From: Clostridia bacterium
Lineage (GTDB): Bacteria > Bacillota > Clostridia > Peptostreptococcales > Anaerovoracaceae
NCBI GenBank assembly: GCA_900766045.1
Contig: CAAFTW010000044.1
Coordinates: 1-39,023, forward strand
DNA length: 39,023 nt
Direction of reading: 5' to 3'
Part shown: in pieces, positions 7,440 to 15,399 of the stretch
How the letters are laid out: every line of letters starts with the position of its first letter
Numbering within the stretch: the first letter of the stretch is position 1
Program-made: the position numbers and the translations under genes
The notes under the pieces: generated by a model
Databases searched by the model: none
What the model was told of the DNA's origin: nothing
What the model saw: only the letters and a program-made list of their open reading frames with translations

Positions 7440-8069
7440 ATGGGCATGAGAGAAAAACTGCTTCTGCACAGCTGCTGCGGACCCTGCAGCACGGCCTGCG
7501 TGAAACGCCTGTGTGAAGAAGGAGATTACGATATTACGGTCTTCTTCTATAATCCGGGAATCACGGAGACAGAAGAATATGAGAAGCGGAAGGAAAACCA
7601 GATCAAGTTCCTGAGGGAGTGGAACGCGGAGCACGATGGTGAAAATCAGATCGGATTCGCAGAGGGAGATTACCTTCATGACCGGGATTCCTATTTTCAC
7701 ATGGTCAGGGGACTGGAGAATGAACCGGAAGGCGGAAGACGCTGCGCGGTCTGTTTTACCCAGAGACTTTCCGGAACAGTGAAGTATGCGCAGGAGCATG
7801 GCTTTCCGCTCTTTACGACAACGCTTACCGTGAGTCCGCATAAGAATTATCCGCTGATCTCCGGAATTGCAGAGGCGCTTGCGGATCAGACTGATGGGGT
7901 TGAGTTTCTGGATATGGATTTCAAGAAGAAAGACGGATTCCTGAACAGCACCCGGATGTCGAAGAAGTACGGGCTGTACCGGCAGAATTACTGCGGGTGC
8001 ATCTACTCGAAGAAGCAGGCGGAAGCGCAGAGAGAAGAAAAGGCCATGCGCGAATTTAAGAAGGACTAA
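7440..8069 (+). CDS. queH: Epoxyqueuosine reductase QueH
   Basis: 209-residue member of the QueH (former DUF208) family, which reduces epoxyqueuosine in tRNA to queuosine, the last step of queuosine formation, using iron-sulfur chemistry unrelated to the cobalamin-dependent QueG. The N-terminal 'LLLHSCCGPCS' carries the adjacent Cys pair and a third Cys (residues 12, 13, 16). Later come 'RCAVCF' and the C-terminal 'YCGCIYS', all expected cluster or active-site ligands. Two starts are possible: ATG 7440, and ATG 7446, which has AAAGG at better spacing and begins 'MREKLLLHS'. The difference is only two residues. queA, an earlier pathway step, is in the same window at 37233. It has its own promoter and is followed by a terminator-like hairpin. 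Confidence 0.93.
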   Translation: MGMREKLLLHSCCGPCSTACVKRLCEEGDYDITVFFYNPGITETEEYEKRKENQIKFLREWNAEHDGENQIGFAEGDYLHDRDSYFHMVRGLENEPEGGRRCAVCFTQRLSGTVKYAQEHGFPLFTTTLTVSPHKNYPLISGIAEALADQTDGVEFLDMDFKKKDGFLNSTRMSKKYGLYRQNYCGCIYSKKQAEAQREEKAMREFKKD

Positions 8070-8072
8070 AAT

Positions 8073-8119
8073 AACGCGGGAGAAGGGCCAGCAGGCTTTC
8101 CACTTGCGCGTTGCTTTTT
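8073..8119 (+). terminator. Hairpin and T-tract between queH and asnA
   Basis: AACGCG (8073-8078) pairs with CGCGTT (8107-8112), with a weaker inner stem around 8088-8100, followed by TTTTT (8115-8119). It could be a terminator of queH or an attenuator in the asnA leader. No T-box elements are visible. Confidence 0.55.
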
Positions 8120-8142
8120 GTCGGTAAAATGGAGGAATAGAG

Positions 8143-9153
8143 ATGTCTAAGTTAATTATCCCTGAAGGGTATCAGTCGATTCTGGATCCTGTAGAGACCC
8201 AGCGTGCGATTAAGAAGGTGAAGGATTATTTCCAGCAGGAACTGGCTTACGGACTGCAGCTGAGACGTGTTTCCGCGCCGCTGTTCGTTGATCCGGATTC
8301 CGGCCTGAATGATACGCTGAATGGTGTGGAGCGCCGTGTATCTTTCACCCTGAAAGATATGAACGAAAAGACAGTGGAAGTCGTTCAGTCCCTGGCCAAG
8401 TGGAAGCGCTACGCGCTCGGAAAATATGGTGTGGAGCCGGAACACGGTATTTACACGGACATGAACGCGATCAGAAGAGACGAAGAGTTAGACAATCTGC
8501 ACTCCATTTATGTCGACCAGTGGGACTGGGAGAAGGTCATCACCAGTGATGAGCGAACCACAGAATATCTGCATGAGACAGTTACAACCATTTATAACGC
8601 CATCCGCAATCTGAGTGATTATGTCAACCGCCTGTACAGAGGCATCCAGAATGAGATCCCGAATGAGATCACATTCATCACTTCACAGGAGCTGGAAGAC
8701 ATGTATCCGGACAAGACTCCGAAGGAGAGAGAAGACGCAATCTGCAAGGAAAAGAGAGCCGTATTTATCGAGAAGATCGGAGGCCCATTGAAGTCCGGCG
8801 AGCCGCATGACGGAAGAGCTCCGGATTATGATGACTGGGAGCTGAACGGCGATATTATCCTCTGGAACGACCTGCTGAACAGAGCCTTTGAGATTTCCTC
8901 CATGGGAATCCGTGTAGACGCTGCCGCTCTTGACCGTCAGCTGAAGATGTCAGGCGACGAGCAGAAGAGAGACCTGCCATTCCAGCAGGCTGTTCTGCAC
9001 AACCAGCTGCCGTATTCCATCGGCGGAGGAATCGGCCAGAGCCGTCTGTGCATGTACTTCCTCAGAAAGGCGCACATCGGCGAGGTTCAGGTCAGTGTAT
9101 GGCCTGAGGACATGGTAAAAACATGCCATGAGAATGGAATTGATCTGCTGTAG
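8143..9153 (+). CDS. asnA: Aspartate-ammonia ligase
   Basis: 336-residue AsnA, which makes asparagine from aspartate, ammonia and ATP through an aspartyl-AMP intermediate. The fold is related to class II aminoacyl-tRNA synthetases. Family hallmarks visible: 'RRVSAPLFVDPDSGLNDTLNG', 'QSLAKWKRYALGKYG', 'YTDMNAIRRDEELDNLHSIYVDQWDWE', 'SYPDK-like' region near 'DMYPDKTPKERE', and the C-terminal 'YSIGGGIGQSRLCMYFL', a class II motif 3-like segment with the Arg. Length is normal for the family. GGAGG lies seven bases before the ATG. The priA start follows two bases after the stop, so the two are probably translated together. Confidence 0.97.
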   Translation: MSKLIIPEGYQSILDPVETQRAIKKVKDYFQQELAYGLQLRRVSAPLFVDPDSGLNDTLNGVERRVSFTLKDMNEKTVEVVQSLAKWKRYALGKYGVEPEHGIYTDMNAIRRDEELDNLHSIYVDQWDWEKVITSDERTTEYLHETVTTIYNAIRNLSDYVNRLYRGIQNEIPNEITFITSQELEDMYPDKTPKEREDAICKEKRAVFIEKIGGPLKSGEPHDGRAPDYDDWELNGDIILWNDLLNRAFEISSMGIRVDAAALDRQLKMSGDEQKRDLPFQQAVLHNQLPYSIGGGIGQSRLCMYFLRKAHIGEVQVSVWPEDMVKTCHENGIDLL

Positions 9154-9155
9154 AA

Positions 9156-11174
9156 ATGGGAAAGCAGTATGTGAATCTGATCCTGGATCAGAACAGCTGG
9201 CACACCGATGCGGAGTTTACCTACGCAGCAGAGGAGTCTGTGCGCGCCGGCGATCTTGCGGAGGTGCCGTTTGGAAAAGGGAACAGACTGAAGAGGGCGC
9301 TGGTCACAGAGACCGGCGTCCTGCCGTCTGAGGAGATCGATCCGTCCAGGATCAAGGAAATCGCTTCGGTGGATCCTCAGATTCATCTGAATGAGGAAAT
9401 GGTCCGGACCATGCAGTGGATGCGCCAGCGGTACGGAATCAAGTATTATGATGCGCTGCACTGTTTTATTCCGCCGGGAAAGCCAGCGAAACCGGGTAAG
9501 TCCAAGCGTCCCTATGCGAGGACAAAAGGTGAAGTGCAAGAGGTTGAGGCGCTGACGGATGAACAGGCAGCCGCCATCGGCAGAATTGAAGATTCGATGA
9601 ACCAGGGGAAAGGTGAAATTTTTCTCCTTCACGGAGTCACCAGCAGCGGAAAGACGGAAGTCTACATGCGGGTGATTCAGCATGCGCTGGACATGGGAAA
9701 AACTGCGATTCTTCTGGTTCCGGAGATCGCGCTGACCGAGCAGATCGTGCGCAGGCTTCTGGGAAGATTTGACAGAGAGGAAATCGCCGTCCTTCACAGC
9801 AAGCTGACCAGAAGAGAGCGTTTTGACGAGTGGATGCGGCTCCGGAACGGTGAAGCTCACATTGCAGTGGGAGCCAGAATCGGGGTGTTCGCGCCCCTTG
9901 AAAATATCGGCGTGATCATTCTGGATGAAGAGCATGAGTCGACCTATAAATCGGACCAGACGCCGAAATATGAAACCGTGGATGTCGCGGTGAAAAGGCT
10001 GATGTATACGAAGGGCGTCCTGGTGCTGGGAAGCGCCACGCCTTCTGTCGTATCCTACGAACGGGCCAGGGAAGGTCTGTACACACTGATCGAACTGAAG
10101 AAGAGGTATAATAGGACGCCGCTTCCTCTGGTTGAGATGGTGGATATGAGAACAGAACTGAGATCCGGAAACACCGGGATTTTCAGCAGGCGGCTTCTTT
10201 CTTCCATGAAAGGAACGCTGGCATCGGGAAAGCAGGTGATTCTGTTTCAGAATCGCCGGGGATATTCAACATTCATTTCCTGCAGGGACTGTGGAGAGGC
10301 GCTGCGGTGTCCGGACTGCGGCATTTCCCTGGTGTACCATAAACATGAACATGCAGCGGTCTGTCATTACTGCGGGAGGAAGTTTCCGCTTCCGGAAAAA
10401 TGCCCGTCCTGCGGGAGCCGGAGAATCAAGTATTTTGGTGTCGGAACGGAGCAGGTAGAGGAAACCGCGGCCAGGGAATTTCCAGAGGCCAGAATTGAGC
10501 GCCTGGATCTGGACACCGCAAAAAACCGTACGGAAATCAACCGCATGATCAGAAGTTTTTCCAAAGGAGAGACGAATATTCTGATCGGCACGCAGCTGGT
10601 CGCAAAGGGTCTGGATTTTCGCAATGTCGGACTGGTTGGCGTGATCTCTGCGGATGTCAGTCTGAATATCCCGGATTACCGGTCAACAGAGCGGACCTTT
10701 CAGCTGGTCACCCAGGTGGCTGGCCGTGCGGGAAGGGGAAGCGATCAGGGGCTGGTCATCGTTCAGTCCTATACACCGGATAATTTTGCCCTGCAGGCAG
10801 CGGCATCCCATGACTATCTGAGTTTTTTCAAACAGGAAATTGTCATCAGAAAGTTTATGGAATATCCGCCCTTTACCGACCTGATCGTTGCGGCCTTTAC
10901 TTCAGAAAACGAACAGACAGCCATGGAGATGGCAGAGCGCTGTAAAACCTATCTTGAGCGTGCAGGGCTGCCGAATGCAGATAAAATTCTCATGCCCAGA
11001 CTCAGCATGAATTTTAAGGGAAAAGACAGCTTCCGTTATCACATTATGGTAAAAGCACCGCGCGGAAGCCGCAATAAATATATCTATTATCTGCGCTATT
11101 TCAATCGCAGTATTCTGAAACAGAAGATTGACTGCGCCATGCTGATCGATGTGAACGCGTACAGTTCTTACTGA
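9156..11174 (+). CDS. priA: Primosomal protein N' (replication restart helicase PriA)
   Basis: 672-residue superfamily 2 DNA helicase that reloads the replisome at stalled forks. An N-terminal 3'-DNA-binding domain (about 1-105, 'VPFGKGNRLKRALV') is followed by the helicase core: Walker A 'GVTSSGKTE' at 160-168, 'ILDEEHESTYKSDQ' (DEEH box), then four zinc-binding Cys pairs in 'CRDCGEALRCPDCG' and 'CHYCGRKFPLPEKCPSCG', and 'GTQLVAKGLDFRNVGLVGV' with 'QVAGRAGRG' (motifs V and VI). Walker A comes about 60 residues earlier than in E. coli PriA. The region that usually holds the winged-helix domain is reduced to a short basic linker (about 106-132). There is no clear Shine-Dalgarno sequence; the start lies two bases after the asnA stop, suggesting re-initiation. 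Confidence 0.95.
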   Translation: MGKQYVNLILDQNSWHTDAEFTYAAEESVRAGDLAEVPFGKGNRLKRALVTETGVLPSEEIDPSRIKEIASVDPQIHLNEEMVRTMQWMRQRYGIKYYDALHCFIPPGKPAKPGKSKRPYARTKGEVQEVEALTDEQAAAIGRIEDSMNQGKGEIFLLHGVTSSGKTEVYMRVIQHALDMGKTAILLVPEIALTEQIVRRLLGRFDREEIAVLHSKLTRRERFDEWMRLRNGEAHIAVGARIGVFAPLENIGVIILDEEHESTYKSDQTPKYETVDVAVKRLMYTKGVLVLGSATPSVVSYERAREGLYTLIELKKRYNRTPLPLVEMVDMRTELRSGNTGIFSRRLLSSMKGTLASGKQVILFQNRRGYSTFISCRDCGEALRCPDCGISLVYHKHEHAAVCHYCGRKFPLPEKCPSCGSRRIKYFGVGTEQVEETAAREFPEARIERLDLDTAKNRTEINRMIRSFSKGETNILIGTQLVAKGLDFRNVGLVGVISADVSLNIPDYRSTERTFQLVTQVAGRAGRGSDQGLVIVQSYTPDNFALQAAASHDYLSFFKQEIVIRKFMEYPPFTDLIVAAFTSENEQTAMEMAERCKTYLERAGLPNADKILMPRLSMNFKGKDSFRYHIMVKAPRGSRNKYIYYLRYFNRSILKQKIDCAMLIDVNAYSSY

Positions 11175-11272
11175 TCCTGGGAGTCAGATGGAGAAGTGCT
11201 GGTCATTTACATGCAGAATGGGTATACAGATAAGGAAATACATGATCGTAAAAGAAAGGAAGATGGCTTCAT

Positions 11273-11770
11273 ATGGCATTAAGAAACGTAGTAAAACAGG
11301 GAGATCCGATCCTGAGTAAAAAGTGCAGAGAGGTCCCTCAGGTAAATGAACATTATCAGACGATTTTAACCGATATGCTGGAAACCATGCGCCAGAGCGA
11401 GGGTGTCGGCATTGCCGGCCCGCAGGTAGGAATCCTGAGACGGATGTTTGTCGCGGAGCCGGAGCCGGGCCGCGTCTATTATATGATCAATCCGGAAATT
11501 ACAGAAATGTCCGGAGAGCAGGAATGCACAGAGGGCTGCCTCAGTGTTCCGGGCTATTTCGGTACGGTAAAGCGTCCGGAGAAGATTCACATCAAGGCGC
11601 TGGACTTTGCCGGAAATCCTGTAGAATATGATTTCGAGGGATTTGATGCAGATGTGATGTGTCATGAGTATGACCATCTGGACGGTATCATGTTCACGGA
11701 CAAGGCGGAAGAAATTCATACCGTCGAGGAAGAAGCGGAAAGAAGAGAAGAGGAGGAGCAGGATCAGTAA
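11273..11770 (+). CDS. def: Peptide deformylase
   Basis: 165-residue metalloenzyme that removes the formyl group from the N-terminal methionine of new proteins. The three family motifs are visible: motif 1 'GVGIAGPQ' (44-51), motif 2 'EGCLS' (87-91, metal-binding Cys89), motif 3 'HEYDH' (131-135, two metal-binding His and the catalytic Glu). The acidic C-terminus (EEAERREEEEQDQ) is unusual only in composition. AAGGAAG lies ten bases before the ATG. Its stop codon shares one base with the fmt start (TAATG), so the two opposing formyl-group enzymes are translationally coupled. Confidence 0.97.
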   Translation: MALRNVVKQGDPILSKKCREVPQVNEHYQTILTDMLETMRQSEGVGIAGPQVGILRRMFVAEPEPGRVYYMINPEITEMSGEQECTEGCLSVPGYFGTVKRPEKIHIKALDFAGNPVEYDFEGFDADVMCHEYDHLDGIMFTDKAEEIHTVEEEAERREEEEQDQ

Positions 11771-12711
11771 TGAAGATCGTATTTATGGGAACACCGGATT
11801 TTGCGGTTCCTGTTCTTCATGCGCTGAAGAAGGCCGGTCATGAAATCGGTTATGCAGTGACGCAGCCGGACCGGAAGAGAAACCGCGGAAAGGTGACCTT
11901 TTCCCCGGTCAAAGAAGCGGCGCTGGAACTCGGCATTCCGGTTCTGCAGCCAGAAAAGCTGAAAAACGATGAAGAGGCGAAAGCGAAAATCCGGGAATAT
12001 GAGCCGGACGCACTGATTGTCGTTGCTTACGGGCAGATTTTGAAGCAGGATGTCTTAGATATCCCAAAGCTGGGCTGCTTCAATGTTCACGGTTCGCTTC
12101 TTCCGAAGCTAAGAGGAGCTTCCCCGGTGCAGCATGCGATCCTTCAGGGCATGGAGAAAACCGGCGTGACCATTATGAAAATGGGACCGGGACTTGATGA
12201 CGGAGATATGATTTCCAAGGCAGAAACACCGGTTGATCATAAAAACTTCGAGCAGCTGTTTGATGAGCTTTCTCAGATGGGTGCGGATCTTCTGGTGAAG
12301 ACACTTCCTTCCATCGAGAATGGAACGGCGGTTTATACCCCGCAGGATGAGGCGGAAGCGACAAAATGCGGGATGATCAGGAAACAGGACGGGTTCACCG
12401 GTTTTCAGCAGGATCCTGTTGAAGTGGAGAGGAAAATCCGCGCCTTTGACCCTTGGCCGGGTGTTTTTTGTCAGAAGGGAAAAGACAGAATCAAGCTCTG
12501 GGCGGCAGACGCTGTGGATAAGGCTTCCGGTGAGAAAGACGGTACGCTGCTGCAGGCGTCGGAGAATGGAATTGACATTGCCTGCGGCGGGAAGATTCTG
12601 CGTGTTACGGAACTTCAGATGCCGGGGAAAAAGCGCGTGAAGGCGGCAGATTATCTGAGAGGACATTCCGTGCAGCCGGGAGAGACATTTAACACGGAAC
12701 TTGAAAAATAA
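11770..12711 (+). CDS. fmt: Methionyl-tRNA formyltransferase
   Basis: 313 residues; formylates initiator Met-tRNA using 10-formyl-tetrahydrofolate. 'IVFMGTPDFAVPVLHAL' begins the formyltransferase domain. 'NVHGSLLPKLRGASPVQHAIL' holds the catalytic Asn and His and the folate-site loop. 'GDMISKAETPVDH' supplies the catalytic Asp region. The C-terminal OB-like domain (about 205-310) binds tRNA. It overlaps def by one base. The purine-rich end of def (GAGGAGGAGCAGG) serves as ribosome binding site. Length is normal. Confidence 0.97.
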   Translation: MKIVFMGTPDFAVPVLHALKKAGHEIGYAVTQPDRKRNRGKVTFSPVKEAALELGIPVLQPEKLKNDEEAKAKIREYEPDALIVVAYGQILKQDVLDIPKLGCFNVHGSLLPKLRGASPVQHAILQGMEKTGVTIMKMGPGLDDGDMISKAETPVDHKNFEQLFDELSQMGADLLVKTLPSIENGTAVYTPQDEAEATKCGMIRKQDGFTGFQQDPVEVERKIRAFDPWPGVFCQKGKDRIKLWAADAVDKASGEKDGTLLQASENGIDIACGGKILRVTELQMPGKKRVKAADYLRGHSVQPGETFNTELEK

Positions 12712-12729
12712 CCTGCACGGAGGATTGGC

Positions 12730-13194
12730 ATGAGCAGTATGACAAATGAAGAGTTCGCAAAGGCGATTACGAAGGCGATTAATATCAACAAGGTGATCAA
12801 GCCGAACAGGCTGAATTCTATGCTGGATCTGAAACTTCTGGACTGCAGCATCGAGAAGAAGAGTGCGTCATTTCTGTTCGAACCTCAGGAATGGTGCCTG
12901 AATCCCTATGACGGCGTGCATGGCGGCACGATTGCATCGATTTTCGATTATGCGGGCGGACTGATGAGTCTGGTTGTCGGCCAGCACTTCGTCACGACGA
13001 CGAGTCTTGCGACATCTTATCTGAAGCCGATGGACGGGAAGCGTTTTCGTGTGGAAGTCGAGCTCACCCATATCGGACGCCGGATGAGCAATATGAATGG
13101 AAGAATCTACGATATGGATACGGACACGCTCTGCGCCACATCAGAGATCAATTATCTGATCACCGAGAACAAGGCGATGGGTCTTCAGAATTGA
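12730..13194 (+). CDS. PaaI-like hotdog-fold thioesterase
   Basis: 154-residue single hotdog-domain protein. The motif 'VHGGTIASIFDYAGG' (about 57-71) matches the PaaI/YbgC-type acyl-CoA thioesterase signature HGGxxxxxxD, and the strands 'TSLATSYLKPM' and 'FRVEVELTHIGRRMSNMNGRIYD' fit the fold. It probably hydrolyses a CoA or other acyl thioester; the substrate is not deducible. GGAGG lies six bases before the ATG. It is the last gene of the asnA-priA-def-fmt group and has no evident functional link to formylation. The 10-bp terminator at 13268 follows. Confidence 0.85.
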   Translation: MSSMTNEEFAKAITKAININKVIKPNRLNSMLDLKLLDCSIEKKSASFLFEPQEWCLNPYDGVHGGTIASIFDYAGGLMSLVVGQHFVTTTSLATSYLKPMDGKRFRVEVELTHIGRRMSNMNGRIYDMDTDTLCATSEINYLITENKAMGLQN

Positions 13195-13208
13195 AATGGA
13201 CATATGCA

Positions 13209-13232
13209 GGAAGTTAAATAATATTAACTTCC
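13209..13232. repeat. AT-rich 9-bp inverted repeat after the thioesterase gene
   Basis: GGAAGTTAA (13209-13217) and TTAACTTCC (13224-13232) are perfect arms around ATAATA. No T-run follows, so it is more likely an RNA-stabilising hairpin or a protein site than the main terminator, which lies 36 bases further on. Confidence 0.5.
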
Positions 13233-13267
13233 GTGAAGAAAATCTAAAAAATTATAAAAATCAAGAT

Positions 13268-13302
13268 CTGGCCGGTCAAAATACAAAAGACCGGCCAGTT
13301 TT
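13268..13302 (+). terminator. Strong intrinsic terminator
   Basis: CTGGCCGGTC (13268-13277) pairs perfectly with GACCGGCCAG (13289-13298) across an 11-base A-rich loop, then TTTTCT. It ends the asnA-to-thioesterase transcript. Confidence 0.92.
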
Positions 13303-13303
13303 C

Positions 13304-13312
13304 TGCTATAAT
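13304..13312 (+). promoter_or_regulatory. Extended -10 promoter of the rsmB operon
   Basis: TGCTATAAT begins two bases after the T-run of the preceding terminator, 33 bases before the rsmB start. Any -35 contact would fall in the terminator loop and stem. Confidence 0.65.
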
Positions 13313-13345
13313 AGATAAATAGGGATAAATGAAACAGGAGAGAGC

Positions 13346-14650
13346 ATGGATAGAAACCGGAAAGCAGCATATCAGACGCTCATGCGGGTCGTGAAAGACC
13401 AGGCATATTCGAATATCGAGGTTTCACGGCAGATTGAGCGGTGCAGGGCAGATGCGCCGGCGTTTGTACGGGAGATTGTATATGGAACGCAGCAGCAATG
13501 GCTGTATCTGGATTATCTTCTGAAACAGCTGGTCAGCCGAGGATATAGTAAGATGAAGCCGCAGGTGAGTGTGCTCCTTCACATGGGAGCTTACCAGATT
13601 CTGTTTATGGATTCGGTACCGGACTATGCTGCGGTAAACAGCTGTGCGGAAATGGCATCGTCTGTATGCCGGCCGCAGAAGGGGTTTATCAATGCCGTTC
13701 TCAGGAATCTGATCAGACGGAAGGACAGCCTGAAGCAGCCGGAATCGGAAAAGAATCCCGTCAGCCGGATGTCTGCGGAGTATTCTGCTGATCCGTGGAT
13801 TGCAGCTCTTCTGATCCGCCAGCGCGGGGAGGAAGAAGCAGAAAACGTCTTGCGGGCAATGTCAGAGACACCGCCTCTGTGCATTGTTGTAAATACTCTG
13901 AAGACAGATCGGGAAAGCCTGAAAAATGCACTTACTGGGCAGGGGTTTTCCGTTGATCCGGTGGATGTAAAAGGACTGTCGGACGCTCTTCCTGTGCTTG
14001 CTGTAAAGGGCAGCGGTCTGATGAACACAGAAGAATTTCATAAGGGGTGGTTCTACGTGCAGGATCCTGCGTCTGCGACAGCTGTTTCATCCCTGGCACC
14101 TGAAGCTGGAGAAACCGTGATGGATGTCTGCGGTGCACCCGGAGGAAAATCAATGGCAGCAGCCATTCTGATGGGAAATCGGGGAAGTGTCCGGACATTT
14201 GATTATTACGAGCATAAACTTTCACTGATCCGCAGGCAGGCGGACAGGCTGGGCATCCGGTGCGTAAAGGCGGAAAAGCGCGATGCGCTTTCTGCGGCGG
14301 GAACACTGACAGAAAAGGCAGATGCCGTAATCTGCGATGTTCCGTGCAGCGGATTAGGCGTACTCCGGAGAAAACCGGAAATCCGTTACAGAAAACTTGA
14401 CGATGACGCAAGAGCGCTGGCAGTCAAACAGCTTGCTATCCTGGAGCGTTCATCAGAGCTTGTTAAGCCGGGCGGAAGAATCATGTACAGCACATGTACC
14501 ATCAACCGTATCGAAAATGAAAATAATGTGGAAGCGTTTCTCAGACAGCAGGAAGGTAAATTTCAGAAAGAGGCAGAACGTCAGCTCTTACCCGGTCTTG
14601 ATGGAACAGATGGATTTTATTTCTGCATAATGAGGAGGATGAGTAAATAA
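13346..14650 (+). CDS. rsmB: 16S rRNA (cytosine-967 C5) methyltransferase
   Basis: 434 residues. The N-terminal NusB-like RNA-binding domain (about 1-135, 'APAFVREIVYGTQQQWLYLDYLL') is followed by a Rossmann methyltransferase domain: SAM-binding 'VMDVCGAPGGKSMAAA' (motif I), 'CDVPCSGLGVLRRKPEIRY' (motif IV, with the release Cys) and 'YSTCTINRIENENNV' (motif VI, with the catalytic Cys). It methylates C967 of 16S rRNA. AGGAG lies before the ATG. It is first in the rsmB-stp-prkC-rsgA-rpe cluster. In related Clostridia rlmN usually comes between rsmB and stp; here only two bases separate them. Confidence 0.95.
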   Translation: MDRNRKAAYQTLMRVVKDQAYSNIEVSRQIERCRADAPAFVREIVYGTQQQWLYLDYLLKQLVSRGYSKMKPQVSVLLHMGAYQILFMDSVPDYAAVNSCAEMASSVCRPQKGFINAVLRNLIRRKDSLKQPESEKNPVSRMSAEYSADPWIAALLIRQRGEEEAENVLRAMSETPPLCIVVNTLKTDRESLKNALTGQGFSVDPVDVKGLSDALPVLAVKGSGLMNTEEFHKGWFYVQDPASATAVSSLAPEAGETVMDVCGAPGGKSMAAAILMGNRGSVRTFDYYEHKLSLIRRQADRLGIRCVKAEKRDALSAAGTLTEKADAVICDVPCSGLGVLRRKPEIRYRKLDDDARALAVKQLAILERSSELVKPGGRIMYSTCTINRIENENNVEAFLRQQEGKFQKEAERQLLPGLDGTDGFYFCIMRRMSK

Positions 14651-14652
14651 GT

Positions 14653-15399
14653 ATGGAAGTTGCATCCAGGACGGATCAGGGGATGAAGAGAGACCATAAT
14701 GAAGATGCCTGCGGGCTGATGCCGGTCTACAGGGTCTATATGGTCGCCGACGGAGTCGGAGGCAGTAATGCCGGAGAAATCGCCAGTAAAACAGCGATCC
14801 AGGGAATTGCCAGATTCATTCAGACGCATGAAATGAAGGGCGTCGATAATATGTCAGAGATAAAGCGCTATTTCAGCGCATGCTTTGACCGGGTTAATGA
14901 AGAAATACTGAATCTGATGAATGAACGGCCGGAAACCAGAGGAATGGCTACAACCATTGCCCTGGCTTACCTGTCAGGGAAAACCCTGTACGCCATGAAT
15001 ATTGGCGACAGCAGGGTCTACCTGTACCGGAAGGGAGATCTGAAACAGATCACAGTTGACCATACTTATGTCAACCAGCTTCTGAAAGCCGGCGTCATTA
15101 CTGCAAGCGAGGCTGCCGTACATGAGAAAAGGCACGTGATCATGCGTGCCGTCGGCGCAGAAGAAAAAGTCCGCGCCGACTATTATCAGGCTGATCTCGA
15201 AGTGGGAGATATCATCGTTCTGACGACAGACGGACTCCACGGGGAGATCGGAAGCAGCGAAATCAGGAAAGAGCTTGATAAAAACTATTCAATGAAGGAA
15301 ACCTGTGATCATCTGGTGCAGCAGGCCAATGACAAGGGCGGGCACGACAATATCACAGTTATTTGCATAAAAATAACGGAGGGAGACCTGGATGAGTAA
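14653..15399 (+). CDS. stp: PP2C-type Ser/Thr protein phosphatase
   Basis: 248-residue metal-dependent phosphatase (Stp/PrpC) that reverses phosphorylation by the adjacent PrkC kinase. Metal-binding motifs are in order: 'GMKRDHNEDACG' (Asp near the N-terminus), 'VADGVGGSNAGEIAS' (DG pair), 'MNIGDSRVYLYR', 'LTTDGLHG' (Asp), and 'GGHDNITVI' (Asp-Asn). Only two bases separate it from the rsmB stop. The purine run GAGGAGG at the end of rsmB is 15 bases upstream, so translation is probably coupled. Its last eight bases overlap the prkC start (ATGAGTAA). Confidence 0.95.
   Translation: MEVASRTDQGMKRDHNEDACGLMPVYRVYMVADGVGGSNAGEIASKTAIQGIARFIQTHEMKGVDNMSEIKRYFSACFDRVNEEILNLMNERPETRGMATTIALAYLSGKTLYAMNIGDSRVYLYRKGDLKQITVDHTYVNQLLKAGVITASEAAVHEKRHVIMRAVGAEEKVRADYYQADLEVGDIIVLTTDGLHGEIGSSEIRKELDKNYSMKETCDHLVQQANDKGGHDNITVICIKITEGDLDE

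Noticed and set aside
8070..8142. T-box riboswitch upstream of asnA
   Set aside because: The gap is only 73 bases and has no T-box sequence or specifier stem; a simple hairpin with T-run suffices.
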